Shown piece after piece: positions 1 through 7,480 of a DNA stretch of 12,913 nt. Every line of letters starts with the position of its first letter. Positions within the stretch are counted from its first letter, which is position 1. The position numbers and the translations under genes are program-made. A model generated the notes under the pieces. That model was not told the DNA's origin. It made no database searches and worked only from the letters and a program-made list of their open reading frames with translations. The DNA is from Echinostoma caproni (taxonomy: Eukaryota; Platyhelminthes; Trematoda; Plagiorchiida; Echinostomatidae), in NCBI GenBank assembly GCA_900618425.1, contig UZAN01045098.1:1-12913 (forward strand), read 5' to 3'.

Positions 1-123
1 ATCGCAAACAGGAGGCACCTGGGAATATTCGGGATTGAGAAGAAGGACTAGACAGATGGGCAAGAATGATTTCCCAATGGGTACCTAAGACTCTAGGGCA
101 CGGCATACTTCTTTTTCTTTGAG

Positions 124-857
124 AACCTTAACCGGCGCCTTTGACTGAAAAGTCTGACCCGCCTGTTCCTCGCCTGTACGAACTTCAGACGCTCCAACTG
201 CCGGTACGCCACCTGGTGTCCGCTGTCTTTGAATCGGCCACGGACACAGATCGACCACTTCGCAATAAGCCACAACTGGCGGGGCTGCGTTTAAGAGTGC
301 CAATCGTACTGGAGAGCTCCCCTCGAATTCGACTACGCGTTAGTTTGGGCCAAGCTGTCCATGTGCTTCGGTGGGCGTCCCAGACGTACGATAGAACGAC
401 GGTCAGACTGTGATAAGCTATCCAAACCAATTTGTCTAACTGTATTCCAAAACGCGTTAGCTAGAAAGCTAGAACCAACCCAACCCGACCAGCACTGGTC
501 GCTTATCAAGAATGTTTTGTATTCTGCTGGCTTAGTTAGTTGTGGTTCTGACATGTGGCGTCGTGACACCCTGGATCTCTGCGGAGTCTCTACGCATTCT
601 TGACGCACGTCGGTCAATTCCGACCGGCAGCGAGCATAAAGAAACACGAAACACACGTAACAAGACGTGAACTTAATGCAACCCTAAGAAGAGACCGTGA
701 GATTTGATGGTCTCAACGCGCGTCAGAAATGGAACGGGCTGCCGCCATGGGTAATTCCCGTAAGCTTTTCCATCTCATCCGGGTCACCGGAAGGAAAGCC
801 TTGCGTGTGAGCGAAACGATCTGCGAAGCAGACGGTTCGCTCATTCAGAATCAACAG
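124..857 (+). pseudogene. RTE ORF: endonuclease C-terminus and linker (broken)
   Basis: One frame runs from about 124 to 571. It carries TNFRRSN near 178, then RTQIDHFAISHNWRGC around 241-288, which is the QIDHI-type strand of AP-like endonucleases. The domain should close with a Ser-Asp-His motif just before ALV; here that site reads FDY (328-336), so the usual catalytic histidine appears lost. Stops interrupt the frame at 142-144 and 292-294. The linker follows (CFGGRPRR, then LARKLEP and DQHWSLIKN). An extra base near 571 and another shift near 664 move the reading frame. The last part reads RRDREI, stop (705-707), WSQRASEMERAAAMGN and RKLFHLIRVTGRK, ending at a stop at 858-860. The missing residues were judged from memory of the family. 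No intact start is present. Confidence 0.82.
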
Positions 858-1838
858 TAATGTCTTCTACGCTGAGCGGAGCACTTCAAACCACAGTTCA
901 GCTGGCCACCAGCGTCAGCTCCTCACAGCTATTCCAGCACACGTACCATGGTCTGTCACAACAGACCCACCTTCTGAGGCGGAAATTCGTAAAGAGACCT
1001 AAGCCTTGGGAAGTCATAAAGCGCCGGGCTCCGATGGCCTTCTTCCAGCTCTATTTGAAGATGGTGGAATAACGCTTGTTAGAGAACTACAACTTCTGTT
1101 CTGTAAAGTTTAGAACACCGAGTAGGTCCCCTTCTCGTGGAGGGAATCGATTGTCGTCTCCATCTTCAAAAAGGGCCTGCGCAATGACTGCACCAATCAC
1201 AGGGGTATAAGCCTTATCCCAATAGCGTCAAAACTGTTTGCATCCATGGTTCTCCACCGATTGTGCACTATGCGTGAGGAGTATACCCGCGGGCAGCGGG
1301 CGGGGTTTCGCACGGGTCGTGGATGCATCGATCAAATCTTCACCGTCCGACAGCTGATAGAGCACCGTCATGCCTATCAAAGATCAACGATCATTGTAAT
1401 CTTAGACATCCGCGCGGTCTTCAACTCTTTCGATACGATCTGAGCTGTTTGTTGAGAAATGCAGTACAAGAGAAGTATCTGTCGATCCTTAAAGAGTTCT
1501 ACCGTCATACCTCAGGTCGGGTTAGGGTCAATGGCCAATTTTCGCCACCCTTCGCGGTCTCTAGTGGAGTTCAGCAAGGCTGCGCTATAACCCCATCCTT
1601 TTTCAACTTTGTCACAAAGGATGTTCTACGGAATGCTTTGACCGGTCGGGCAAACGGTGGAGTCGAACTCCTCCCAAGGAACAGAGTCCTTGACTTAGCA
1701 TATGCCGATGACATCACCTTGCTTGGTGTCAATACACAGGCAGTGCAAAACGCTTTGAACCACTTGGCGATCGAGGTATCCAAGTATGGTATGTGCTTTC
1801 CACCTTCTAAGTGCAAAGTGCTTGTTCAAGACTGGTAG
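858..1838 (+). pseudogene. RTE ORF: reverse transcriptase domain (broken)
   Basis: This is the reverse transcriptase palm and fingers, which would copy element RNA into DNA at the nicked target. Reading starts with AEHFKPQFSWPPAS (two stops, at 858 and 873), shifts frame near 940 and continues as TTDPPSEAEI, SHKAPGSDGLLPALF, SIVVSIFKKG and NHRGISLIPIASKLF. The conserved AGFRTGRGCIDQIF follows. Motif A reads ILDIRAVFNSF: its first aspartate (1405-1407) is kept, but the usual FD is FN (1423-1425). A frameshift sits near 1440. Motif B is SSGVQQGC (about 1560-1583) and motif C is AYADD, with YADD at 1701-1712 intact. SKCKVLVQDW and a stop at 1836-1838 end this part. Further stops are at 1000, 1111, 1123 and 1441. 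The order and spacing of the motifs make the family call secure; it is not functional as it stands. Confidence 0.93.
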
Positions 1839-2489
1839 GAGCCTGTGCCTGCACTCACACTCTGTGATGATCAGCCGGAAGTAGTTGAGAGCTTTAAGTT
1901 CCTCAGGAGTTTGATTGTAGCTGGTGGAGGTGTTGGGGAGGAGATCACATCACCAATAGCGAAAGCTAGAGCAGCTTTCGCCAACCTACGACACCTGTGG
2001 CACCGCCATAACATCTGACTGTCCATTAAGGGAAGGGTGTACATCGCCACGGTTCGCAGCGTTCTCCTTTATGGTTGCGACGACCTGGCCCCTCCCAGCG
2101 GAGGATGCCAATCGACACCGGGTGAGTAATGACGAGGTTCGTCATCGTGTGTTAGGTGCTGTTAGTCGTTCCCTAACAGAAGTAATCGCTCTACACCGCC
2201 TCCGATGGCTTGGCCACGTATTGCGTATTTCTGTCCATCGGCTGCTTTTCCGTGTTCTCTTCGCACGTGCCGGGCATGGCTGGAGGAAGCGGCGCCGCGG
2301 TCAACACGGCGTAGAGGTATGAAGAAGCTGGCTTCAGCTTTGGCTTTGTTTGGTGCAGCCCGCCTTCCAGGTTGGGGCCCAAGGGAAGAGGATCGTCGTT
2401 GGTTAGAGATGCTGAGAGATACGACCCAGAATAGAAGTCAGCGGCGCGAATGCTGTACGGTCTGCCTGTCAAAATCCCGTTCCCCGTAA
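1839..2489 (+). pseudogene. RTE ORF: post-RT thumb and C-terminal region (broken)
   Basis: The frame continues past the 1836 stop with EPVPALTLCDDQ, VESFKFLRSLI, GGGVGEEI and IAKARAAFANLRHLW, then a stop at 2016-2018, LSIKGRVYIATVRSVLLYG and a frameshift near 2070. TWPLPAEDANRHRVSNDEVRHRV follows; the family normally has about 20 more residues between the AED and RVSNDEV blocks, so an in-frame deletion near 2100 is likely. EVIALHRLRWLGHVLRI and GWRKRRRGQ lead to another shift near 2300, with loss of a short segment. The end reads RRGMKKLASALALFG, LPGWGPREEDRRWLE and TQNRSQRREC and terminates at 2487-2489. The LHRLRWLGHVLR and LPGWGPR blocks are the best diagnostic words for this group of RTE elements. 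Confidence 0.9.
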
Positions 2490-2513
2490 AAAAAAATAAA
2501 CAACACAAAAAAA
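2488..2513 (+). repeat. A-rich 3' tract of the RTE copy
   Basis: Immediately after the last stop codon the sequence is almost pure A with scattered C and T. A short A-rich or simple-repeat tail is what target-primed reverse transcription by a LINE would leave. I take this as the likely 3' end of the element. RTE elements can carry a short 3' UTR, so the end could lie somewhat further right, for example near the ATT-rich run at about 2646-2657. No target-site duplication can be tested because the 5' end is outside the window. Confidence 0.5.
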
Positions 2514-3214
2514 TACCGAAAAGTGTACCATGAAACACAGAAAAACCTTTTGTTATATCAGCTATCTATTTTCTCGTGTTTAACTGTTTTTCTATCTTTC
2601 CACTTTGTTTTGTATCCCGATTCACCTGCCCCCTATTAATGTTATAATTATTATTGTTGTGGCTTTGGCACCATGGTGAACCGATGGAAGATTGTCCTTC
2701 ATTCAACTCCTATGAAGTACCTTGTTACATAAATGGAACTCAGCAAGAGCAAATCCTCTATTCAGTAGTAAGTCAAATTCATTCCCTCACAACATTGTCC
2801 ACTCATCTCGACGAGACTGCACACTGACGTGGTGATGAGTCTTGCACGCCTCCAGAACCATGCGAGCTACACAGGATGGCTCTTCAAAGCTGCTGATCTA
2901 CTCATACTTGTACGGTCAATGGATAGAGGTCAGACAAATTTCGGTTTGACAAGGCCAGCTTCTCGGGCACCTCCTGGCTTCCCTTTTCTATCCACTCTGG
3001 TTCCTAGAGAGGTCACTCCAGCAAATAAACATGGGGAGGGGCAATTTACCGATAAAAAAACCCGCTAGATGGAAATAGAAGCGAGGTACCTGGGTCTTCC
3101 TCTCGACGGTTCAGTTGATACATCCACTAACCATGCACTTTCGTGAACCGGTTTTGGTTGCCATCCTTTGGCTGTTTTGGCATACATCATGCGCCGTGGC
3201 AACCTATTTGACGA
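2514..3214. other. Spacer between two RTE copies, no recognised gene
   Basis: The first part (2514-2680) is T-rich with an ATT run and may be extra 3' UTR of the upstream RTE or flanking DNA. From about 2810 to 3070 the sequence is richer in GC, and one plus-strand frame stays open for 79 codons (2829-3068), giving a proline- and arginine-rich peptide that I do not recognise, with no motif. A short A run at 3053-3060 follows it. The shift in composition suggests an old, unrecognised repeat, but nothing more can be claimed. The part from 3115 may include eroded RT sequence leading into the second RTE fragment. Confidence 0.4.
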
Positions 3215-3702
3215 CATGCGTAGAACGCTTCAACCAATATCATCTATGTAGGTCGACCACTTGCTCCAGTGGGACTGGGTTGGTCCAGCAACCAGCCTCA
3301 CTCTAACTCACGAAGTAATACAGCAAGTAGGCAAGTTTTATTATTTGAGCAGCTATATCTCACCCGGTAGACGCATCTCGGACGAAGTGTCGGCTAGCAT
3401 ACAGAAGACTCGATTGATATTCACAAACCTGATAAATCCGTGGCGCCGTCGCGACCACCGGCTGTCCGTGAAGGGTCGAGTGAGTGGTGCGGCAGTTCAG
3501 CCGGTGCTGCTATACAGTGCCAAAACTCGGTCATTAGGAAAACAGGCGAAAGATATACCGTCCGTGTTCGAACATTGTTGTCTTAGCAGCACTGCACGAG
3601 TCTGGTGGGCAAACCGGACAAGCAATGCTAAAGTTAGGTAGAGCTTTCGGTAACCGCGGTCATCCACTGGAGCAAGTCTGTGAGCAACTTGTTCACTGTT
3701 AA
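3215..3702 (+). pseudogene. Second, distinct RTE fragment (post-RT region)
   Basis: This is a plus-strand fragment of another RTE copy, covering only the part just downstream of the YADD box. It begins with an eroded VERF block, followed by LLQWDWVGPATSLTL at about 3261-3305. Next come EVIQQVGKFYYLSSYISPG, RRISDEVSASIQKTRL, NPWRRRDHRLSVKGRV, AAVQPVLLY and VFEHCCLSSTARVWW, with a stop at 3639-3641. A frame change gives AFGNRGHPLEQV to about 3702, where recognisable homology ends before the expected LRWLGHVLRM block. The ISPG and RISDEVSA wording differs from the AGGGVGEEI wording of the upstream copy, so this is a different subfamily and not a duplicate. It is truncated at both ends, with no A-rich tail visible. 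Confidence 0.82.
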
Positions 3703-5268
3703 CCGCGAAAGGGCTGCCGTTGCTTAGTCCGCGACCTGGAGACCTGTTCAACTCTTCTGCTCGTCTAACGTTAATGTCTTCTGATGCCATTGATTCAATG
3801 TCCTCGACGCTCCCTCGTATTATATTGTCTATCTCATCCGGGTATCACAGTTTTCCTAATAAAGTGGTTGTTGAAGACCGAAACAATTAATCATACTTAT
3901 TGGTTCCTGCCCAATTTTCGCGTTCACAAAGCGGATATTGGTGCACACGCTGGTTTCTTCCTTCACACTGCGTTCCTTGATAACTTATTTTTTTTTGGGA
4001 TTTTCCTCATGGTGAAAAGTTAATCAAGTACCTGTTGTTGTTTTTTTGGCCAGTAAAGCAGATTCCAGAGAATCGGACCCGATGGAGACAGTCGATGAGT
4101 TGTGCAGGGGGGATATCTCGAACATAGAGAGAACAGCAATTTTGCATTGACCGAACGAGAACAGTCTACCACACAAGAGCTCCTTCGAAGACAGCCAACC
4201 AATTTTAGCACTCATATCCCTCAGCCCCATTAGCTTTACGCAATGGGTCATGTAGTAGTGAAACCAAAGTTGTCTTCGACTACATATGGAATGCTTGTCT
4301 CCGGTTATGACCGGAGTTTGTTCCATTTAATGAGCGTTTAAAAAAATACCGTTTTAGCATACAATATATAGCTTTCACGAATGAATCACATGTTCAAAGA
4401 AGACTGTAACGCATATCTGAACAGAGACCTAAGAAACAGAGCTACCTAGATGCGTGAACACACCGCTCAGCTTGCTGAACCATTAGACAGACGACGAGAG
4501 GGGGGAATTATAGAATGTTAAACGTGATTCGTTGAATCTTGCTAATTTTCTTCGCACAGCGCACTGCTTGACTCCCAATTAAGTGGATCGATCGCGCTGG
4601 TGACAGTAGTATACGCAAACCAGACGAAGGAATCGTCTTAAAGAGGTCCCCATCGTTGTGACACCAGATCGTTTATGAAATATTTGAGGGTGAAGCGAAG
4701 AGAAGGACATGACAAATACGACCTATCCATTTTCAGACAGCTTTTCTAGGAAATGTGATTTCTTGGCTGGTGCACACTTTTACGTGCCAGATGACGTCAA
4801 TCTGGTCTATCGGAGCAAAGTGGACGAAAGGTACCGAATGGGTGTCTGAATTCAACCACCGTAACAAATAAGGACACAGTGCGAAGTTTACCTCGAAAAA
4901 AATCCCGGACGAAAAACCGTGTGTCACATGTGTTTCAAAAGAATTGTAACAGATCGCGCGTTACATGGGTTGTTAATCGTTTAACAAACGAGAATAAGTA
5001 ACAGATGAACAATCTTGGTTAATGTCTAGTTATTTAACACGGGAAACAATCCATGCAGCTGGAACCATTTTGAGATTTCTGAAGAGTACCGATACAGGAG
5101 AGCCAGATATCTCACAACAGGATGAAACTATACTGAAAGAGAATCGTTTGACATCGTTCGAACTCTCAACAATGGGACAGATTGTTTATCGAGTAGTTAC
5201 AGTGCATGAAAACTGATGCCATTACAAATAAGTTTACCTCCATGCGGTTTAGAAATACAAGTCAAAAG
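3703..5268. other. Unassigned region, no recognised gene
   Basis: No RT, transposase or conserved protein motif is visible on either strand. Open frames at 3784-4023 (plus, 79 codons), 4024-4326 (minus, 100 codons) and 5022-5216 (plus, 64 codons) have no family resemblance, and I treat them as chance. The sequence is mixed AT-rich DNA with a T-rich patch near 3987-4000. It contains a perfect 7-bp hairpin at 4299-4316 and a TGACGTCA palindrome at 4792-4799. It is most likely intergenic or intronic. Confidence 0.4.
4299..4316. repeat. Short perfect hairpin
   Basis: CTCCGGT, a TATG loop and ACCGGAG form a perfect 7-bp stem. The stem is GC-rich compared with its surroundings. No T-run follows, and there is no evidence that it is a terminator or a functional RNA element; such a short stem can arise by chance. 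Confidence 0.35.
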
Positions 5269-5342
5269 GCAGCGGTAGTCCAGTAGTATGAGGAACACAA
5301 TCATTGTCGAGGTAAGTCGTGTGCTCGAACCCCACCATCATC
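5269..5342 (+). repeat. tRNA-like Pol III promoter, probable SINE head or tRNA relic
   Basis: TAGTCCAGTAG (5276-5286) matches the box A consensus TRGCNNAGTGG at 9 of 11 positions, and TGCTCGAACCC (5322-5332) matches box B GGTTCGANNCC at 9 of 11. The boxes start 46 bp apart, close to the roughly 44 bp of a real tRNA. A T-arm can be drawn with GTGTG (5319-5323) and CCCAC (5331-5335) around a 7-base loop, with 4 of 5 pairs formed. The predicted acceptor stem does not pair and no good anticodon arm is seen, so this is not a working tRNA. A tRNA-derived SINE head or old tRNA pseudogene fits better. An ATC/ACC-rich run follows (5333-5352). I cannot see a clear body or tail. Confidence 0.4.
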
Positions 5343-5831
5343 ACCACCACCGGCGCTGCCTGGCGTTCCCTATTTCTATGAACTCTATAGCAGCCCACTG
5401 ATTGTACGTTTCACGTGTCCTAAAAGCTGTTTGTTTAATCATATCTATTCAATAGATGTAAGTAATACGATAGAAGAAAAAAGTTGTTTCGAAAAACCAA
5501 TTATCATGGCGAATTCATCAAATTAGTAAGAGTGATTCAAGCCGGGTTTTCACCGTCATTGTGACCACTGCAAAACGAAGATAACGAATTGCAGCTGGTA
5601 CACAAAGTGATCTCTAATATTCGGTGTAAACCGTATCATCAGATCCGCAATACACTATATAGTTCATCAATGAAGTCCGTTAACGCATGCGCATAGCTAG
5701 CTATCTCATCAAAATAACCACGAGTCGCCGAGATGCAGAGGCAGATGATGATGAAACCAGATGAAAGTGATCAATCACTATTGAAGCTATTTGTAAATAT
5801 TTTTTATTATGGCTTATGAGAAATCATTGGA

Positions 5832-5848
5832 TGACTGACTGACTGACT
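5832..5848. repeat. TGAC tetranucleotide microsatellite
   Basis: Four full copies of TGAC plus a T stand in an otherwise unremarkable AT-rich stretch. The repeat is short and pure and probably arose by replication slippage. Confidence 0.8.
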
Positions 5849-5925
5849 ACTCGCCACATACGGGGCAGAAGAAAGGCCAAGGACCCACCAATATTGCACT
5901 GAGTGACCCCATTTCATTTTACAGT

Positions 5926-6216
5926 ATGTCAGATTGTGCTCAGCTGATCCGTGTCACGTGCACGGTTTACAAGTGGTCTAGCCGGGAAGGCCCGTCCCAT
6001 CTCGGTATGAATTGGCAAGTGGTAGCAAAACAGATTAAGCACAATGTTAACTGGCGGGACAGGCTACTTACCAAACAAACACATGGATCCACAATGAAGT
6101 ATCCAGAGAGTTGTAGTACTCCATCACATACTTCTAAAAGAACAGATTACGACGGACCGTTGGAAACACACACAAACACGGTCAATTTACCAAGGAATGT
6201 GGGAATCGCGGTGTAG
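5926..6216 (+). CDS. Doubtful open frame, 96 codons, unknown
   Basis: This frame is open from an ATG to a stop, and I do not recognise the product. The predicted peptide is hydrophilic and rich in Ser, Thr, Lys and His, with no signal peptide, membrane segment or known motif. The ATG sits just after a pyrimidine-rich stretch ending in TTTTACAG, which resembles a 3' splice acceptor, so the frame could belong to an exon. No convincing donor is seen before the stop. A chance open frame is the more likely explanation, and it is recorded only because of the acceptor-like sequence. Confidence 0.12.
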   Translation: MSDCAQLIRVTCTVYKWSSREGPSHLGMNWQVVAKQIKHNVNWRDRLLTKQTHGSTMKYPESCSTPSHTSKRTDYDGPLETHTNTVNLPRNVGIAV

Positions 6217-6258
6217 GTATACGAAATTTCAGATTCTTTGAATGCAAAGTGGTAGAGT

Positions 6259-6286
6259 GGGGTGGGGTGCGGGCATAAAGAGGGGG
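6259..6286 (+). other. Possible G-quadruplex run
   Basis: Four G runs (4, 4, 3 and 5 bases) are separated by loops of 1, 3 and 8 bases on the plus strand. The last loop is one base longer than the usual 1-7 rule. The block stands out from AT-rich surroundings. It is structure potential only; no function is implied. Confidence 0.35.
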
Positions 6287-6343
6287 AGAAACAGTTTAGA
6301 GTGGTCAATAGAACAAAACGGAAGTGCAGAATACATTCAATGA

Positions 6344-6586
6344 GAATGGACAGAAATTCACAATCCACAAGTAAGATATATATCGCGTGAGTTCGAACTG
6401 GAAAACAATACACATCTCATGGACAGTGCAAATGTTCGCCAGAAGGAGTCTGAGGATCGAGTGAAACCGAAGATAATCGCTGACGAAATGAACCACAGTC
6501 TTCCAAGAGGTAACCCCGTGCTGTCCGCAGGGAATGAAGACCTAAGCATTCAATTGGCTTTCGCATATAAACTTGAACGTATATGA
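6344..6586 (+). CDS. Doubtful open frame, possible exon, unknown
   Basis: The frame is open for 80 codons after a TGA at 6341-6343; its first ATG is at 6419, which would give only 55 residues. The peptide is acidic and charged (for example FELENN, RQKESEDRVKPK) and looks more like a real soluble protein than most open frames here. The sequence CCAAGAGGTAACC at about 6503-6515 contains a GTAAC donor-like site, so an exon ending there is possible. I see no good acceptor upstream and no known family. The overlapping minus-strand frame (6417-6779) is longer but less protein-like. Confidence 0.12.
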   Translation, partial: EWTEIHNPQVRYISREFELENNTHLMDSANVRQKESEDRVKPKIIADEMNHSLPRGNPVLSAGNEDLSIQLAFAYKLERI

Positions 6587-7165
6587 CGAGAAGTAAGTGA
6601 CAAATAACAGATTGAAAAGGGAACGAAAACTTTAGTTCGATTTGCTCAGATGAAAAAGCGTCACTTTCGTTTGTTCGTGAAGGTCGATAATGTGTCGATA
6701 AATATTTCATCTTTCTGGCTAACCGCTCACAGGAAGAGGTGACAAAAACGATAGGAGTTGAACAAAACAAACAAAACACAGACGACTAAAAGGAAAAAAG
6801 ACAAACGCTAAAAAATAAATCCACAATGCGACCAACCCGTATTTGAAGCAAATGATCAGACCCGCCTTCTGAGTAGAAAACAAAAAACAATTATCGACGG
6901 AACAACCAAGTGAATGAAACAGATCCTTCAGTTAAGGAATTTGAGCATACAATGGACACAAATGTACGTTCAGCATGGATTAGACGACACGTCACACAGC
7001 TGCCACTGAGCATATTTGAACAAGCAGTTTGAATGTGCTGGTAACTTGTTGACACACACCTGGGTCGTTTGACCAGCTAGGTAAGTAAATAACCAATATA
7101 GGCATTTGGTAATTTCTTCCAGCACGGGCTCAGGTCAAACTACGACAAACAAAAATTTTGGGTGA

Positions 7166-7183
7166 ATATATATATATATATAT
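7166..7183. repeat. TA dinucleotide run at left edge of the inverted-repeat element
   Basis: Eighteen bases of alternating A and T directly abut, and partly overlap, the left terminal inverted repeat. On the right side only a short ATATAT is left. It may be the TA-rich target, or expanded TA target-site duplication, of the adjacent element, but slippage makes the exact duplication unreadable. Confidence 0.75.
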
Positions 7184-7267
7184 TCGACACAATAACCTTG
7201 TTTGCATCACCGGGTGACGTTTGGATAGACAGCGCTTTTAGAGCCAGTCCATTGAAGAATCAATGCT
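7178..7267 (+). repeat. Left terminal inverted repeat (90 bp)
   Basis: Pairs with 7391-7480. The only differences are at 7223/7435, which would be a G-U wobble in plus-strand RNA, and 7234/7424, a G-A mismatch. The outermost bases merge into the TA run. Confidence 0.92.
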
Positions 7268-7298
7268 ACTAACCACAACAAACGTTAATCTTTCTAGA

Positions 7299-7335
7299 AT
7301 ATTTCACAATAAGTAGTATGTAAATGACCGGACAA
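7299..7335 (+). repeat. Interlocking inverted repeat, inner copy
   Basis: This 37-bp segment lies in the centre of the MITE-like element and matches the reverse complement of 7586-7622 at 33 of 37 positions, including an uninterrupted 15-base run. All four differences are transitions. The partner lies outside the element, so this pairing crosses the hairpin formed by the 90-bp arms. Confidence 0.8.
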
Positions 7336-7390
7336 GTCACGGTTGTTGCGGCTAGTAGCATCTAACCCACTTACAAAAACGTTGAATCAT

Positions 7391-7480
7391 AGCATTGATT
7401 CTTCAATGGACTGGCTCTAAAAGAGCTGTCTATCTAAACGTCACCCGGTGATGCAAACAAGGTTATTGTGTCGAATATAT
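7391..7480 (-). repeat. Right terminal inverted repeat (90 bp)
   Basis: Reverse complement of 7178-7267 with two differences. It ends in GTGTCGAATATAT before unique sequence resumes at 7481. Confidence 0.92.

Larger units (their letters stand above)
1..2513 (+). mobile_element. Degenerate RTE-clade non-LTR retrotransposon, long copy
   Basis: This is a long but dead copy of an RTE-type LINE. Such elements copy themselves through RNA, using an apurinic-like endonuclease to nick the target and a reverse transcriptase to prime on it. Piecewise reading in three plus-strand frames gives, in family order, the C-terminal part of the endonuclease, a linker, the reverse transcriptase with its YADD box, and a C-terminal region ending in a stop at 2487-2489 and an A-rich tract. 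The copy runs off the left edge, so its true 5' end is not visible. Homology is clear from about 124; positions 1-123 are probably endonuclease as well but too eroded to align by eye. There is no LTR, gag or integrase. The clade call rests on the order of parts and on the wording of the RT and tail motifs, which I recall from trematode RTE elements. I am confident of an RTE-like LINE and less sure of the subfamily. Confidence 0.9.
5343..7165. other. Unassigned region with doubtful open frames
   Basis: I recognise no gene here. Small palindromes lie at 5443-5457 (7-bp arms around one base) and 5693-5704 (12 bp, perfect). A TGAC microsatellite, a G-rich run near 6259-6286 and two open frames (5926-6216 and 6344-6586) are listed separately. 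The minus-strand open frame at 6417-6779 overlaps the second of these and looks like a shadow. From 6590 to 7165 the DNA is A-rich with nothing recognisable. Confidence 0.4.
7178..7480. mobile_element. MITE-like or foldback DNA element with 90-bp inverted ends
   Basis: Two 90-bp arms, 7178-7267 and 7391-7480, are reverse complements at 88 of 90 positions and flank a 123-bp centre, giving a 303-bp element. It codes for nothing. Short, non-coding, AT-flanked units with long terminal inverted repeats are typical of miniature inverted-repeat or foldback transposons, moved in trans by the transposase of a full-length relative. TA-rich flanks fit a TA target duplication, as in the Tc1/mariner superfamily, but the terminal sequence (TTCGACACAATAACC inward) does not let me name a superfamily. 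The near-identity of the arms contrasts with the heavy decay of the RTE copies, so the element is probably younger, or the arms have been kept alike by gene conversion. Transcribed RNA would fold into a long hairpin. Confidence 0.82.

Noticed and set aside
85..656. Several 60-107 codon frames on both strands near the left end
   Set aside because: They overlap the endonuclease and linker of the RTE pseudogene in other frames; only the plus-strand frame carrying IDHFAIS and CFGGRPRR has family wording.
1571..1816. Minus-strand frame of 81 codons
   Set aside because: It is the antisense shadow of the RT domain.
2191..2538. Minus-strand frame of 115 codons
   Set aside because: It is antisense to the RTE C-terminal region; the plus strand has the LRWLGHVLR and LPGWGPR motifs.
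3259..3677. Perfect 14-base inverted repeat (3259-3272 and 3664-3677)
   Set aside because: One such 14-mer pair is not far from chance in a window of this size, and homology does not extend beyond it.
3497..3790. Minus-strand frame of 97 codons
   Set aside because: It is antisense to the second RTE fragment and shows no motif.
4024..4326. Minus-strand frame of 100 codons starting with ATG
   Set aside because: The peptide has no recognisable domain, and an overlapping minus-strand frame of similar quality exists, as expected by chance.
6417..6779. Minus-strand frame of 120 codons
   Set aside because: No motif, an implausible hydrophobic and Ser-rich mix, and it overlaps a more protein-like plus-strand frame; probably a shadow.
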